Virus record (IMG/VR): IMGVR_UViG_3300006923_000085
Coordinates: 1 to 31,655 of that record
Direction: 5' to 3' (one strand)
DNA length: 31,655 bases
Source: a virus
Both the position numbers and the translations under genes were made by a program. This document shows, in pieces, positions 1 through 8,984 of the stretch (position 1 is its first letter; each line of letters opens with the position of its first letter). The notes beneath the pieces are model-generated. The model had not been told where the DNA came from and searched no databases. It saw nothing but the letters and a program-made list of their open reading frames with translations.

Positions 1-11
1 TTAAATCAAAA

Positions 12-752
12 TTACTCAGTTTCTGATTTCGTATGATCTGTCTCAGATTCATTCTCTTCCTCTTCTTGTGGTGTAAAAGATTCCTGTATTTTTAATAATA
101 TATCTTTAGTATCAGCTGCAGATACCTTATATTGATCTAACAAAACATATAATCTATTATTAAAGTTCTCAAAGTTTTGCTCAGCAACCTCTAATAAATA
201 GTCGGCCGACACTTGTTTGAGTATAATCTCTGCTACTTCTTCAGATGTGTGCTCTTTGTATACTATTCTGGGTGCCGTATCATTTAATATAGGTTTATTA
301 CCATCGTCTATTTCTTCTCCAGCTAATACTCCATTTAATTCATCTATCATTTTCCTAATTATACTTAGCTGTTTAACTCCACTTTGTACAAAATAATCTC
401 TATATGTTTTTTCATCACCTCTAAAGGTTAATTGATTATTAATCCTAACATACATAGTGCCATCTTTTTCTGATTTTATCTTATTTCTTGCATAACTTTC
501 TAATTTACCTAAAACTTTTTTGTATTCTTTATCATCATGTATATACTTTCTTCTTAGATTTAGTTTAGCTTCATTAATGATCCAATGATATAGGGCTCTT
601 ATCCTATCTAGAATAAAAAAGTTTCTATGATTATCCACATGCTTCGCATTATTTGGATTATAACTATCTGCACGCTCTGAATGACTCCTCGCAAAATCTT
701 TAAACTTAGAGACAGTATCTTTTTTGTTTATTTGAAAAAAATCTTCATTCAT
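12..752 (-). CDS. Unknown charged, helical protein
   Basis: A 246-residue protein with no recognised family. It is rich in Lys, Glu, Asp, Asn and Arg, mostly predicted helix, and ends in a strongly acidic tail (runs of Glu with Asp and Ser in the last 25 residues). There is no signal peptide, no membrane segment and no Cys. Unlike its neighbours it lacks Gly/Thr-rich beta segments, so it is probably not an adhesin. A weak binding site (AGAGA, about 10 bases before ATG) and a 41-base spacer separate it from the previous gene. It could be an assembly chaperone or non-structural protein at the end of the cluster; this is a guess from context. Confidence 0.75.
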   Translation of the reverse strand: MNEDFFQINKKDTVSKFKDFARSHSERADSYNPNNAKHVDNHRNFFILDRIRALYHWIINEAKLNLRRKYIHDDKEYKKVLGKLESYARNKIKSEKDGTMYVRINNQLTFRGDEKTYRDYFVQSGVKQLSIIRKMIDELNGVLAGEEIDDGNKPILNDTAPRIVYKEHTSEEVAEIILKQVSADYLLEVAEQNFENFNNRLYVLLDQYKVSAADTKDILLKIQESFTPQEEEENESETDHTKSETE

Positions 753-784
753 AGTTTATAATCTCTGTTTTTAGCTGCATAATA

Positions 785-799
785 GGGTACCCGTTACCC
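785..799 (-). terminator. Short hairpin across the stop codon; weak terminator candidate
   Basis: On the minus strand GGGTA-ACGGG-TACCC forms a 5-base stem with a 5-base loop; the TAA stop of the 507-residue gene (794-796) lies inside the stem. No T-run follows, so factor-independent termination is doubtful. It could be a processing or mRNA end-protecting structure between the last adhesin gene and the final unknown gene. Confidence 0.2.
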
Positions 800-2317
800 G
801 ATTTTAAAGTTAGAAAGTGTCATATTAGAAGGTATCGTAGCAATAAAGTTTTGAAACACTTCAGAGTCACTTAACGATCTACTAAACACCCTCGTTAAAC
901 CCACATCATGAGCGACTTGAGCACCAGCTAAAGCTCTTGTAGTACCCATAAGTAATCTAGGGGAAGTTAAAGTGGGCATCGCTATAACATCAGCTGAACC
1001 TCCAGTAGATTGTACAGTACTGCCAGAGATAGAAGCAGATAAAGGAATAACTGTAACATCAGCAGCAGCAGCAGAAGCATATCTTGTTCTAGCTAGTGGC
1101 ATTCTATGGCCGTCAATATAAATCCTCATACCAGAATCTGAACCAGTAGCAGATACAACACCAGCAACATGGTACCATTTATTTAATAATATATTATGTT
1201 GGCCGACCATATTATTAGTTGATTTTCCGACAGTGCCAGCAGCAGTAGTTAAAGTTCCAGCAGTAATAGAGGATGAGTTATTAGAAAAAGAGAAAGCGCC
1301 ATTCTCCATATAAAGTTTAAGCCCTTCTTCAGCACCAGCAATATTCATAAAGGTTTGATCGCTACCCGTGGCATGAAACCTTACATATGTCATTAAAGTC
1401 ATACCGGTAGTAACGTCATTTCTCGTATTAAAAAGTGAGGATGTTACACCTTCTATATAACTGCTATTATCTAATCTAAACCCACCTTCAATTGGCCCGC
1501 TGGTCCAACCTGTAACTGTACCTGATCCTGCACCTTGAAGGCCAGCGGTTTGCATCGCCCCATGGCCGGCAGCTTTACCAACAACAGCGGCACTTAATCC
1601 ATTATAAGATAAGTCAAAAACCCCCGTTAAGCCAGATGATGCCCAAACTTGTTGAGCATCTTGCTGATTGTAAAGATAAGTCGTTATATCAGCCGAGCCG
1701 GCTGCACCATTCATATCAGTAGTAGAATTAACAACATAAGTGCTGTTTTGCCTACCTTTAGGTCTTATTCCATTACCTATAACTTTCATGTCAGACAGAG
1801 TTGGTAATCCTGTTATTGTTATATCTGTTGCGTTGCTCACGCCATCATTAACTATTACATCAATCCTATCTGTACCATTCATTGTCATCGTGATAATATA
1901 TTCGGTGCCTTGAGAAGTTGTAGACAATAATGAGCTTGTAGCTGCATTGGATGCATCCCAAGCGGTCCTGCCCGCAGCTGCGCTTGCTCCATTAGTTTGT
2001 CCTAGCCCAGACGTAATAGAGTTTGCAGTAATTCTATTACTACCAGTTGCTGATGTTAATCCTGCTGCCGTACCAATAGTAATACCCATAACTCCATCAC
2101 CACTTATTGCATTAGCGGCACCAGTATCAGATATAGCAGCGCTTTCTCTATAAGTATCAGCATTACCTTGACCTCTTGTAATTCTATATACAGCAATAAA
2201 GTCATCACCAGTAAGGCCCATATTATTAGTCAATAAAAATAAGGGTTGTTTGCTAAAGTTTGTTTTATTACTTAAGTATCTAACCGTATGCTGTGTTGTA
2301 AAGTTTTTAGTTTCCAT
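794..2317 (-). CDS. LamG-domain virion protein with low-complexity N-terminal half
   Basis: A 507-residue protein, starting one base after the preceding stop (TAATATG). Residues about 277-490 form a LamG domain: EGGFRLDNSSYIEG, MTLMTYVRFHATGSDQTFMN, LLNKWYHVAGVVSATGSDSG, RIYIDGHRMPLA, and the ending AHDVGLTRVFSRSLSDSEVF. Residues about 60-250 are Ala/Gly/Ser/Thr-rich, beta-prone and of low complexity (for example GTAAGLTSATGSNRIT), possibly a second jelly-roll or a spacer rod. Only a weak ribosome binding site precedes the ATG, so coupling to the upstream gene is likely. Likely role: a further glycan-binding adhesin. The TAA stop lies in a small hairpin. Confidence 0.7.
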   Translation of the reverse strand: METKNFTTQHTVRYLSNKTNFSKQPLFLLTNNMGLTGDDFIAVYRITRGQGNADTYRESAAISDTGAANAISGDGVMGITIGTAAGLTSATGSNRITANSITSGLGQTNGASAAAGRTAWDASNAATSSLLSTTSQGTEYIITMTMNGTDRIDVIVNDGVSNATDITITGLPTLSDMKVIGNGIRPKGRQNSTYVVNSTTDMNGAAGSADITTYLYNQQDAQQVWASSGLTGVFDLSYNGLSAAVVGKAAGHGAMQTAGLQGAGSGTVTGWTSGPIEGGFRLDNSSYIEGVTSSLFNTRNDVTTGMTLMTYVRFHATGSDQTFMNIAGAEEGLKLYMENGAFSFSNNSSSITAGTLTTAAGTVGKSTNNMVGQHNILLNKWYHVAGVVSATGSDSGMRIYIDGHRMPLARTRYASAAAADVTVIPLSASISGSTVQSTGGSADVIAMPTLTSPRLLMGTTRALAGAQVAHDVGLTRVFSRSLSDSEVFQNFIATIPSNMTLSNFKIG

Positions 2318-2318
2318 A

Positions 2319-4055
2319 TTAATCTATTACATCCCAACTGATTTCGCCACCTTTTCTTGTTTGGGCCGGGCCAACAAATCTACCCGGATAAAACCCTTCT
2401 CTTATTTCTAATGCATCGACTCTAAACAAATTACCCACTGAATTATCGGAATCACCTAGTACTTGTATTCCTACCTCACCCGTAATAGTAGATTCACCAG
2501 TAGGAAGCGCCGCTGTATTTCTTACTACTATAGGCATCCATACGTTTCTATCCATAACACCTGTAACAGCCTGCACTTTGGCCTTATCTCCTACAACAAA
2601 AGACACTCTTCCCGAAGCACATCCCGAAGTTAATAATAACCTTAAGGATAAAGTGTATTCATTTTTATCAAATAATAAATGACTATAATTTATAGTGTGA
2701 ACTGCTCCTTGACCAGGTCCCGTTGTATTAATAGTGTATGCTGAAGAACCCATAAATATATTTAACACATCATAATTAACAGCAGCGCCACCCGAAGCCG
2801 TCCATGTATTAGAAGCACAAGTAACTAAATTATCAGCACCCTGCTCTAAAATTATTTTATTTTGATTGTCATGTACTACACACATTCCACCGTGATCATA
2901 GGTTCCACCTCTTAAACTATCTAAATCTACTTGACCACTAACTGCATTATTTAGGCCAGATACAGTTTGGCCACCTACAATTGTCTCTTCTTCCGAATAA
3001 TCCAATGTGCCAACAAAGTTTTGTGGTGTAGCGCTATGCCCATACTGTGTTATATCGGGAACGCTATCAGCTACACTTGCAAACAAGTCAACAGCCGATA
3101 TACTTTCAAATCTCCACCAAGCTGCTAAATACTCTGCCGATGGTGCAAAATCTAATTTTACTTGAGCTGCATTTGTTTGACTATTAAAAGCGTTAGTAGG
3201 AACTCCGATATTGCCTTTATCAGCTAAAGCTGCAATAGAGTTTGTTGTTCCACTATTTAGCCACAATCTCATCTCATCTAACTTGCCATCAAAACTTATT
3301 GCCCTACTATACCCATAAGTAACAGCCGATCCTGTAGAGGGGAATGGTAAACCTTCACCACCTAAAGCCGAACGAGTTAACTCTTCTAATGTTTCTTGTC
3401 TATCAAGCACTCCATTGAGATATATTCTCATCCAGCCTCTTGGTGTTGGCGTAAATCGTGGATTTTGATCAGCCCCTGAAACTGTGTACTCACACCAAAC
3501 ATGATGCCACTGGTTTAATGAAAGACTTTTATTAGAAGTAAGAGAATAAGCAAAACTACCACCAGTAGCAAATTGAAAATCAATAAAATGAGCTGATGTA
3601 GTAGCTGTCGTAGCGTATATAGTTCTAGCCATATAGTTGCCATCGAAACCGGTTGTAGAAGATGCAGAGTTTCTCTGAATAGTAACTTCAAAGAATTCAC
3701 TATTCTTATCTATACCTGTAATACTAGAGTCTAGTTTTACCCATGCCTCTAAAGCAATATTGTTGGCAGTAGCTCCATGTTTTACTGTATTTAGGCCAAT
3801 GTCCTCTAATAAAATTTCCGTACCCAGTCCTTGTGACGTAGGTAGTTTAAGAAAATCATCAGTGCCGTCTAATTCAATAGATTTCGCTGATCCCGTGAGC
3901 ACCCCATCTGCATTATCGCCTGTTTGTGGCACATCATTAGGTAAATTATATGTAGGTGTATCTGTAAGATCTAATGTTTCAGGATCTTCTATAAGTCGCG
4001 CCAGTATTTTTTGATACTCGCCAGATATTGCTGCATTTATATACTTAAAAGCCAT
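2319..4055 (-). CDS. LamG-domain adhesin-like virion protein with C-terminal jelly-roll-like half
   Basis: A 578-residue protein. Residues about 55-320 form a LamG domain: SIELDGTDDFLKLPTSQGLG, IALEAWVKLDSS, LNQWHHVWCEYTVS, GWMRIYLNGVLDRQ, FDGKLDEMRLWLN and AAWWRFES. Residues about 402-553 look like a jelly-roll carbohydrate-binding-type fold (NLVTCASNTWTASGG, YTLSLRLLLTSGCASGRVSF, VGNLFRVDALEIREG), followed by a short tail ending GEISWDVID. It begins with AGGA before ATG. The two beta-sandwiches in tandem suggest a two-site glycan binder on the baseplate rim. It lacks the module shared by copies A-C. The next gene starts one base later. Confidence 0.72.
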   Translation of the reverse strand: MAFKYINAAISGEYQKILARLIEDPETLDLTDTPTYNLPNDVPQTGDNADGVLTGSAKSIELDGTDDFLKLPTSQGLGTEILLEDIGLNTVKHGATANNIALEAWVKLDSSITGIDKNSEFFEVTIQRNSASSTTGFDGNYMARTIYATTATTSAHFIDFQFATGGSFAYSLTSNKSLSLNQWHHVWCEYTVSGADQNPRFTPTPRGWMRIYLNGVLDRQETLEELTRSALGGEGLPFPSTGSAVTYGYSRAISFDGKLDEMRLWLNSGTTNSIAALADKGNIGVPTNAFNSQTNAAQVKLDFAPSAEYLAAWWRFESISAVDLFASVADSVPDITQYGHSATPQNFVGTLDYSEEETIVGGQTVSGLNNAVSGQVDLDSLRGGTYDHGGMCVVHDNQNKIILEQGADNLVTCASNTWTASGGAAVNYDVLNIFMGSSAYTINTTGPGQGAVHTINYSHLLFDKNEYTLSLRLLLTSGCASGRVSFVVGDKAKVQAVTGVMDRNVWMPIVVRNTAALPTGESTITGEVGIQVLGDSDNSVGNLFRVDALEIREGFYPGRFVGPAQTRKGGEISWDVID

Positions 4056-4063
4056 ATTTTTTC

Positions 4064-5053
4064 CTATATATCTATTTGAACTTTAAAAGTTAATGGTAAA
4101 TCCGTTGGCTTCTTTAATGGTCTAGCTAATTTTGCCACCGCCATTAAATCATTATTATTATCATACAACCCTACTGTTGTAATAAATGGGCCGGCGCCAG
4201 CACCAGTCATAGAAGGTGTATATGAAAACCTATCAGTAGAACCTGTTAATGGAGATTTCGTCCATAGATTATTATACGCTTGCTGTATTTCACCTGCGCT
4301 TGTTGTATCGCTACTTACCGTCCCTGTTAAGGCAGAAGTAAAGTTAGTAGAAAAATTCATTTCGTCTGGTTGACATTTACAAAAAACACTTATAGCAGTC
4401 CCTAAAACTTTTGTCTTATACTTTACAGATGTGACGGATGTGGCAACCTCTCTCATATTAGCCGCCGTTACCACAAACATTCCATCGTCAATTAAAGAAG
4501 CACCTATTGTATTGCCAGTAGATTTTTGAATGAATTGTCCAGAGCCAGAATCATAATAATCACCTGCAATACTATCACCTGCATAATTAACACCTGTAAC
4601 TGTGGCAGTCATTCCCCCTTTTTCAATTCCTAAATCAAACAGCCTTTTTCTTAATGTAAATATACCAATATCATTTACACCCGCTGCATTAATTGCCCCT
4701 GTTGTTGTGCCTGTAAAACTATTCGTAAACCCTCTATTACTTAACAACATTCCAACACTCATAAAATAACCCGACTTTGACCCTGTAACGCTTGCTGTTA
4801 CACCTGTCATTGAATCTTTTGGTGAAGCAACCATACCATGATCAAGTTTTCCATCAATAGCTGCAGCCATAGTTGTGCCACTCAGCCCACTTAATGTAAA
4901 TTGTCTAGAAGTTTCAAAATTACAGATATATGTATCAGCTGCAGCCAATGGAGAATAAGCGCTTTTTATTAACGGATGAGTAGGAGTAGGGACTACCGGT
5001 CCGCCAGTTACTGAACCGTCTATCATTGTCTGTTGTATTATAGTGTTTGGCAT
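4064..5053 (-). CDS. Virion structural protein, shared C-terminal module (copy C)
   Basis: A 329-residue protein, 9 bases after the LamG protein, with AGAGAAG before ATG. Its last 110 residues resemble copies A and B: the EMNFSTNFTSALTG stretch and, close to the end, PFITTVGLYDNNNDLMAVAK followed by PLKKPTDLPLTFKVQIDI. The rest is rich in Gly, Thr and Ala (for example GMTATVTGVNYAG), typical of beta-rich fibre segments; one Cys pair (CKC) lies within the second half. No LamG domain was found. It is probably a fibre or connector subunit that docks through the same C-terminal module. Confidence 0.65.
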   Translation of the reverse strand: MPNTIIQQTMIDGSVTGGPVVPTPTHPLIKSAYSPLAAADTYICNFETSRQFTLSGLSGTTMAAAIDGKLDHGMVASPKDSMTGVTASVTGSKSGYFMSVGMLLSNRGFTNSFTGTTTGAINAAGVNDIGIFTLRKRLFDLGIEKGGMTATVTGVNYAGDSIAGDYYDSGSGQFIQKSTGNTIGASLIDDGMFVVTAANMREVATSVTSVKYKTKVLGTAISVFCKCQPDEMNFSTNFTSALTGTVSSDTTSAGEIQQAYNNLWTKSPLTGSTDRFSYTPSMTGAGAGPFITTVGLYDNNNDLMAVAKLARPLKKPTDLPLTFKVQIDI

Positions 5054-5062
5054 ATTTCTTCT

Positions 5063-7426
5063 CTAAAAGTCCAATTTAACTTGGCCACCTAATGTAAGAG
5101 CCTCATCTTTTCTTACAGGTTTAGATAGTTTTGCAATGGCTAACAAATCATTAGTATGGTTATACAGCCCAACACTAGTAATATAAGTAGCTGGCTCGTC
5201 AAATATGCTTCCACCAGTCTCCGGATTAACTCCACTGGGATTACCAGAGAAATTCATTTCACTTCCCGATGCGACCGCGTCAACTAACAATCTTCCACGA
5301 TCAACTTGTGAATTATAAACAACACGCTGGAAATTAAAAGCCGTATTATTATGTCCTGTAACAGCAAAGCCAAAATCACCCGTTGCTCCGCTCGCAGGGA
5401 ATGTAAAATCTAAACGAGCATTAGGGTCATCGCCATCAATAGTTACTAACCCTAAATCATAAAAAACCAACCCGATCCTTTTTATAGAATCTTGTATTGT
5501 TTTTCTTATTAATCTACCTTGAGTATTTTTACTATCTACAGGGTTATTAAGTTGTGGTTGATCAAAATAAAGAAAATCTCTTGGAATACCGGAGACTTGC
5601 AAGTCCGTAATTGTATTTCCGCTTACACCATTAGTTATATCCTTAGAATCCAACAATTTAACAATTCCATTACCCACAACACTACCAGTATTAGAAGATA
5701 TATTACCTAGTACTGCGCTGCCATCAACCATACCACCAGAAATATCAGCTCCAGTTATACCATTCATATTATTAAAATACCACCAAGCTGCAATATTAGA
5801 AGCAGAAGAGGTGCCGGTTAATGCCGTATTTTTAAAATTAGTAAAACTTAAACCTAAAGGATTAGCGCCATTAGATTGAGCGTCCGTAGGATCAAGATTA
5901 ATAAGTTTTCCTACTCCGTCTTTAAAGCCAGTAGTGCCGTCTAGTAGTCGTTGATTCCATACTCTTACATGCGCTACTTGACCATCATACAACCCCTCTA
6001 ATTGTGAATCGTATTGATCAGCTAACGCGCCCCAATCTCCCGTTCTTACTCCATCATTCCTATTAAAATTGGAGGCTCCAATATAAACATTATTACCAGT
6101 TGGAGCGTTTACAATACCTGCCGTATACAAGGCTGTTTGTTTAATAGGTATTCTTTGGTCTATCATATTAGCTTGAATAGTAGGTCCACCCGCTGCATCT
6201 GAACCCATTAATCGCGGAAACACTTGTTCTTTATTTGGTAATTTATAGCCGTCTATATAACCCATCACTACGCCAGCGCCTCGATCCGCTGAAGCATTAT
6301 TGCCGGGATCTCCTATTTCATTAATATCCCAAGAAACTACTATATGATGAAAATCACCATCATACATATCTATACCTACATCTGCTGGCACAAACAAACC
6401 AGAAGCTTGAACATTAGGTTGAGCAAAATCTTCAGAAAATGAAGCTCCTGTATCAGCATCTCTTATATAAAATCTAAAAGCTGGCTCTCTATTATCAGCA
6501 GACCTTGTAAGCTCCATTTTCATAAACTTATTTTTAGTCAACGTATCTTGGCTACTTGCTAATCTACGAAAATAAAGTACTGAGTCCGACTTCATGGGCC
6601 TGATAATAGTTTCAATAGTGCAAGCTTCTCTTATACTATCTAAATTATCACCGGCAGTATATCCTAGCCCATTTCTTGTATGAAATATAGTGCCATCAGC
6701 GACGCCATTGGTGCCATCCCCAGTAACACTTACACCAAAAAATGATTTACGACCAGTTCCCTCTTCACCACCAAATGGATTTTTCAAATCTAAAGCTGTA
6801 GTATACCCAGAAACATTTGGAGTTTCTGACCCAAAAATACCAGCGGCAATAGTATTGTATTTAGCGTTAGCTGACGCACCGTCAATAGCAGCGGTTAATG
6901 ATGTGTTGGAGTCATTAATCTGCATTTTGAAAGCAGCAGATTTAAGAGAAGAATGATATATGTCTTTTCTTATATTAATTTCTCTTAACACAGATACTTT
7001 GGTATCAGCCGATGATGAGCTTACTAACGCAGTAGTACTATTATAGTCATTATCTGCCCGATACAAATAACCTTGAGCATATCTAAAAAGATCTTGACTT
7101 GATAATTTAGAATTAGGATTAGTAGAGGATCTATAGGTTTGATCCGAAGAACTTAAAAACACACCAGTAGTGATGTTTGCTGTAAGAGCTTGTCCAACTA
7201 AAACTTGATTATCGAAATTCCAACTATATTTTATTTCTTTAGAGTCAGTTTCATTAAATGTAGGGTTGGTTCCCGACTTAAAAACATTTAATTTACCTAA
7301 AGACCTAACCCCTGTAAGCAAATGGAGGTGGCTAGCACATGGACTATCCTCCGATATAGAGATAGTTTGCTCTTCGACAAATGGTCGAGGTTGAATTTCG
7401 TTTTCTGCGAACGCTTTATATGCCAT
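5063..7426 (-). CDS. LamG-domain adhesin-like virion protein with shared C-terminal module (copy B)
   Basis: A 787-residue protein. Residues about 220-500 form a LamG/concanavalin-type beta-sandwich: CTIETIIRPMKSDSVLYFRR, DGDFHHIVVSWDIN, GYIDGYKL, and YDGQVAHVRVWNQRLLDG, the usual order of strands ending in 'xGxVxxVRVWNxxLL'. Residues about 640-787 carry the module shared with its neighbours: GLVFYDLGLVTIDGDDPNAR, EMNFSGNPSGVNPETGG and YITSVGLYNHTNDLLAIAK. The N-terminal 200 residues are not recognised. LamG domains in phage tails usually bind carbohydrates, so this is a candidate receptor-binding protein. There is no good Shine-Dalgarno sequence before the ATG, only AAGAAAAAAT, unlike the neighbours, so expression may depend on the gene before. 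Confidence 0.7.
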   Translation of the reverse strand: MAYKAFAENEIQPRPFVEEQTISISEDSPCASHLHLLTGVRSLGKLNVFKSGTNPTFNETDSKEIKYSWNFDNQVLVGQALTANITTGVFLSSSDQTYRSSTNPNSKLSSQDLFRYAQGYLYRADNDYNSTTALVSSSSADTKVSVLREINIRKDIYHSSLKSAAFKMQINDSNTSLTAAIDGASANAKYNTIAAGIFGSETPNVSGYTTALDLKNPFGGEEGTGRKSFFGVSVTGDGTNGVADGTIFHTRNGLGYTAGDNLDSIREACTIETIIRPMKSDSVLYFRRLASSQDTLTKNKFMKMELTRSADNREPAFRFYIRDADTGASFSEDFAQPNVQASGLFVPADVGIDMYDGDFHHIVVSWDINEIGDPGNNASADRGAGVVMGYIDGYKLPNKEQVFPRLMGSDAAGGPTIQANMIDQRIPIKQTALYTAGIVNAPTGNNVYIGASNFNRNDGVRTGDWGALADQYDSQLEGLYDGQVAHVRVWNQRLLDGTTGFKDGVGKLINLDPTDAQSNGANPLGLSFTNFKNTALTGTSSASNIAAWWYFNNMNGITGADISGGMVDGSAVLGNISSNTGSVVGNGIVKLLDSKDITNGVSGNTITDLQVSGIPRDFLYFDQPQLNNPVDSKNTQGRLIRKTIQDSIKRIGLVFYDLGLVTIDGDDPNARLDFTFPASGATGDFGFAVTGHNNTAFNFQRVVYNSQVDRGRLLVDAVASGSEMNFSGNPSGVNPETGGSIFDEPATYITSVGLYNHTNDLLAIAKLSKPVRKDEALTLGGQVKLDF

Positions 7427-7442
7427 TTCATTTTATTTTTTC

Positions 7443-8318
7443 TTAATATTGCAACCTAACTGCAAATACCTTTTCAGTATCAAAATCTTTCTTTACAGGG
7501 GGTGCAGTTTTAGCTACAGCCAAAAGTTGATTATCACCATTATACAAACCAACAGTAGTAATAAATGTAGTCGGACTGCCTGTTAAATTAGAAGAAATTG
7601 AACCTAAAGAAGCGTTTGCAATGGCGGTTGGGTTGTTAGAGTAATTAAATTCTTGATTAAATGCTCTTGTAAAGAATACACTTCTCTTTAACATATTTAA
7701 GCTAATAAAGCTTAAATTATTAATCGCTACATTACCAGCAGTAGCGCCAGGCCCAAACACAAACCCTGAAGATGAATCTATCAAAAAGTTAGTGTCGCTC
7801 GAATAATCACCACCGTGAAATACCATTGTTCCAGTATCATAAAAAACAGTCCCTACAATATTGGTAGTATCTGACTTTTCTACTAAATCACCTTTACGAC
7901 CAACGGCTCCAGAAATAGATTGTTCTGGTTGATCAATAATGACTTTATTAGCTTGTGTCCCAAAAGAAAATGTTCCAGTTACACTGCCCGACAAAATAGC
8001 ATCATCAACCGTAGTTCTACCAATAGTAATAACTCTAGAAATACCAGTAGTAGCAACATTATTTTGAGCTACTGGTATTCTATTAGCGGCAGAAGAAGAA
8101 AAGAAATAGTTTGAAATATTACGAAAAGCTGCGCTCAAAGGAGTGCTTGTAGTAGTTCCCTTAGCGTTAACTAAAAAACCAGTAGAAGTAGCTTCCATTA
8201 CAAAAGCATTAATGTTTCTTTCTTGAGCTGCTGTAGCTGAAGTAATTTCATAATTTGTTTTAGTCAATACTTCTGTATTAATTACATCACGGCCTAAATC
8301 ATAATTATTTATAGACAT
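7443..8318 (-). CDS. Virion structural protein, shared C-terminal module (copy A)
   Basis: A 291-residue protein. Its last 130 residues contain VGTVFYDTGTMVFHGGDYSS, then FNQEFNYSNNPTAIAN, then FITTVGLYNGDNQLLAVAK and PPVKKDFDTEKVFAVRLQY. This C-terminal pattern recurs in the next two genes downstream and is one I associate with structural proteins of marine T4-like phages. The N-terminal half is Thr/Ser/Ala-rich and not recognised. The start has AAGGA seven bases before ATG, directly after the 190-residue gene. Likely a baseplate rim or short-fibre component; the module may be an assembly or attachment domain. No enzyme motif was seen. Confidence 0.65.
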   Translation of the reverse strand: MSINNYDLGRDVINTEVLTKTNYEITSATAAQERNINAFVMEATSTGFLVNAKGTTTSTPLSAAFRNISNYFFSSSAANRIPVAQNNVATTGISRVITIGRTTVDDAILSGSVTGTFSFGTQANKVIIDQPEQSISGAVGRKGDLVEKSDTTNIVGTVFYDTGTMVFHGGDYSSDTNFLIDSSSGFVFGPGATAGNVAINNLSFISLNMLKRSVFFTRAFNQEFNYSNNPTAIANASLGSISSNLTGSPTTFITTVGLYNGDNQLLAVAKTAPPVKKDFDTEKVFAVRLQY

Positions 8319-8329
8319 TATTTATTTCC

Positions 8330-8902
8330 TTATGCCGCAGCGCCGGAAGCACTTACCGTTAAAGTAAACTCTTTTCTTGCGCCGCTATTAATACCTGTGA
8401 TATCCACTATAGTTTGCCCTGACTTCCCACCGGCATTAGCTCCTGTTCTTATAGTAAAAGTTCCTTGTCCATTTTCATTTGGAGTAGAAGTAGTATTCGT
8501 CAACACACCAATATCTGTATCTCTAACAGTCGCAGCATATCCTTGAGCATCTTCGCCATTCTGTGTGGCAACTAGAACATTTAAATCATCCCCATAATTT
8601 ATAGACCCACTTGTAGGGGAAATTTGCAGATTTGCAATTTTTAAACTACCTTTTGGTAGTGTAATTAACCTATAAAGTAAAGCTACATTTTCATTAGATA
8701 CAGGCTCCAATACAGGAAGGTTTAATATATCAGCGTCTTGGTCTGTAGCTTTCGTCGCATCATAAAGTTGATAATTGATTTCATCATCACCAAATGCAAA
8801 TTTGGTAATCTGAAAACTACCATCGTTTCTCGCGAGTAGTTCTCTACCTTTTCGTGTAAGTATCGCGTCTATTACAGCGGTAGAGCTATCTAAAAATGCC
8901 AT
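8330..8902 (-). CDS. Virion structural protein with C-terminal Ig-like domain
   Basis: A 190-residue protein. The N-terminal 90 residues, beginning MAFLDSSTAVIDAILTRKGR and continuing with LLARNDGSFQITKFAFGDDE, match a conserved small protein found near baseplate genes of many marine and T4-like phages; the 'LTxKGRxLLAxxxGxF.ItxFAFGDDEInY' pattern is familiar, although its function is not established. The C-terminal 90 residues are beta-rich and end KEFTLTVSASGAAA, looking like a bacterial Ig-like (Big) domain that could serve in weak surface adhesion. Start choice is clear (AAAGGA, 8 bases before ATG). It follows the 82-base spacer and would be the first gene of a possible late sub-transcript for the adhesin genes. 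Confidence 0.65.
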   Translation of the reverse strand: MAFLDSSTAVIDAILTRKGRELLARNDGSFQITKFAFGDDEINYQLYDATKATDQDADILNLPVLEPVSNENVALLYRLITLPKGSLKIANLQISPTSGSINYGDDLNVLVATQNGEDAQGYAATVRDTDIGVLTNTTSTPNENGQGTFTIRTGANAGGKSGQTIVDITGINSGARKEFTLTVSASGAAA

Positions 8903-8984
8903 AGTTTTTTCCTTTATCTAATCTTAATAAATATCTATAGTAAGATAAATACTCTATAAATATTTATGTAGTTTCCTTTTTGGT
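8903..8984. promoter_or_regulatory. 82-base AT-rich spacer with four NATAAATA late-promoter-like sites
   Basis: The largest intergenic space in the window. On the minus strand CATAAATA lies at 8961-8968, about 60 bases before the 190-residue gene, which would suit a T4-type late promoter (consensus TATAAATA; NATAAATA in marine relatives). On the plus strand there are three more: AATAAATA at 8926-8933, GATAAATA at 8944-8951 and TATAAATA at 8955-8962. The last one and the minus site overlap in a short palindrome. The minus-strand read ends with AAAGGA, the ribosome binding site of the next gene. With a gp55-like gene nearby, late promoter use is plausible. The AT content makes some chance matches likely. 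Confidence 0.45.

Noticed and set aside
1058-1078. GCA triplet repeat in the 507-residue gene
   Set aside because: A short alanine run within a low-complexity loop; too short to be a meaningful repeat locus.
8306-8326. TATAAATA and AATAAATA on the minus strand around the start of the 291-residue gene
   Set aside because: They overlap the first codons and the spacer between the ribosome binding site and ATG, so they cannot act as a promoter for this gene.
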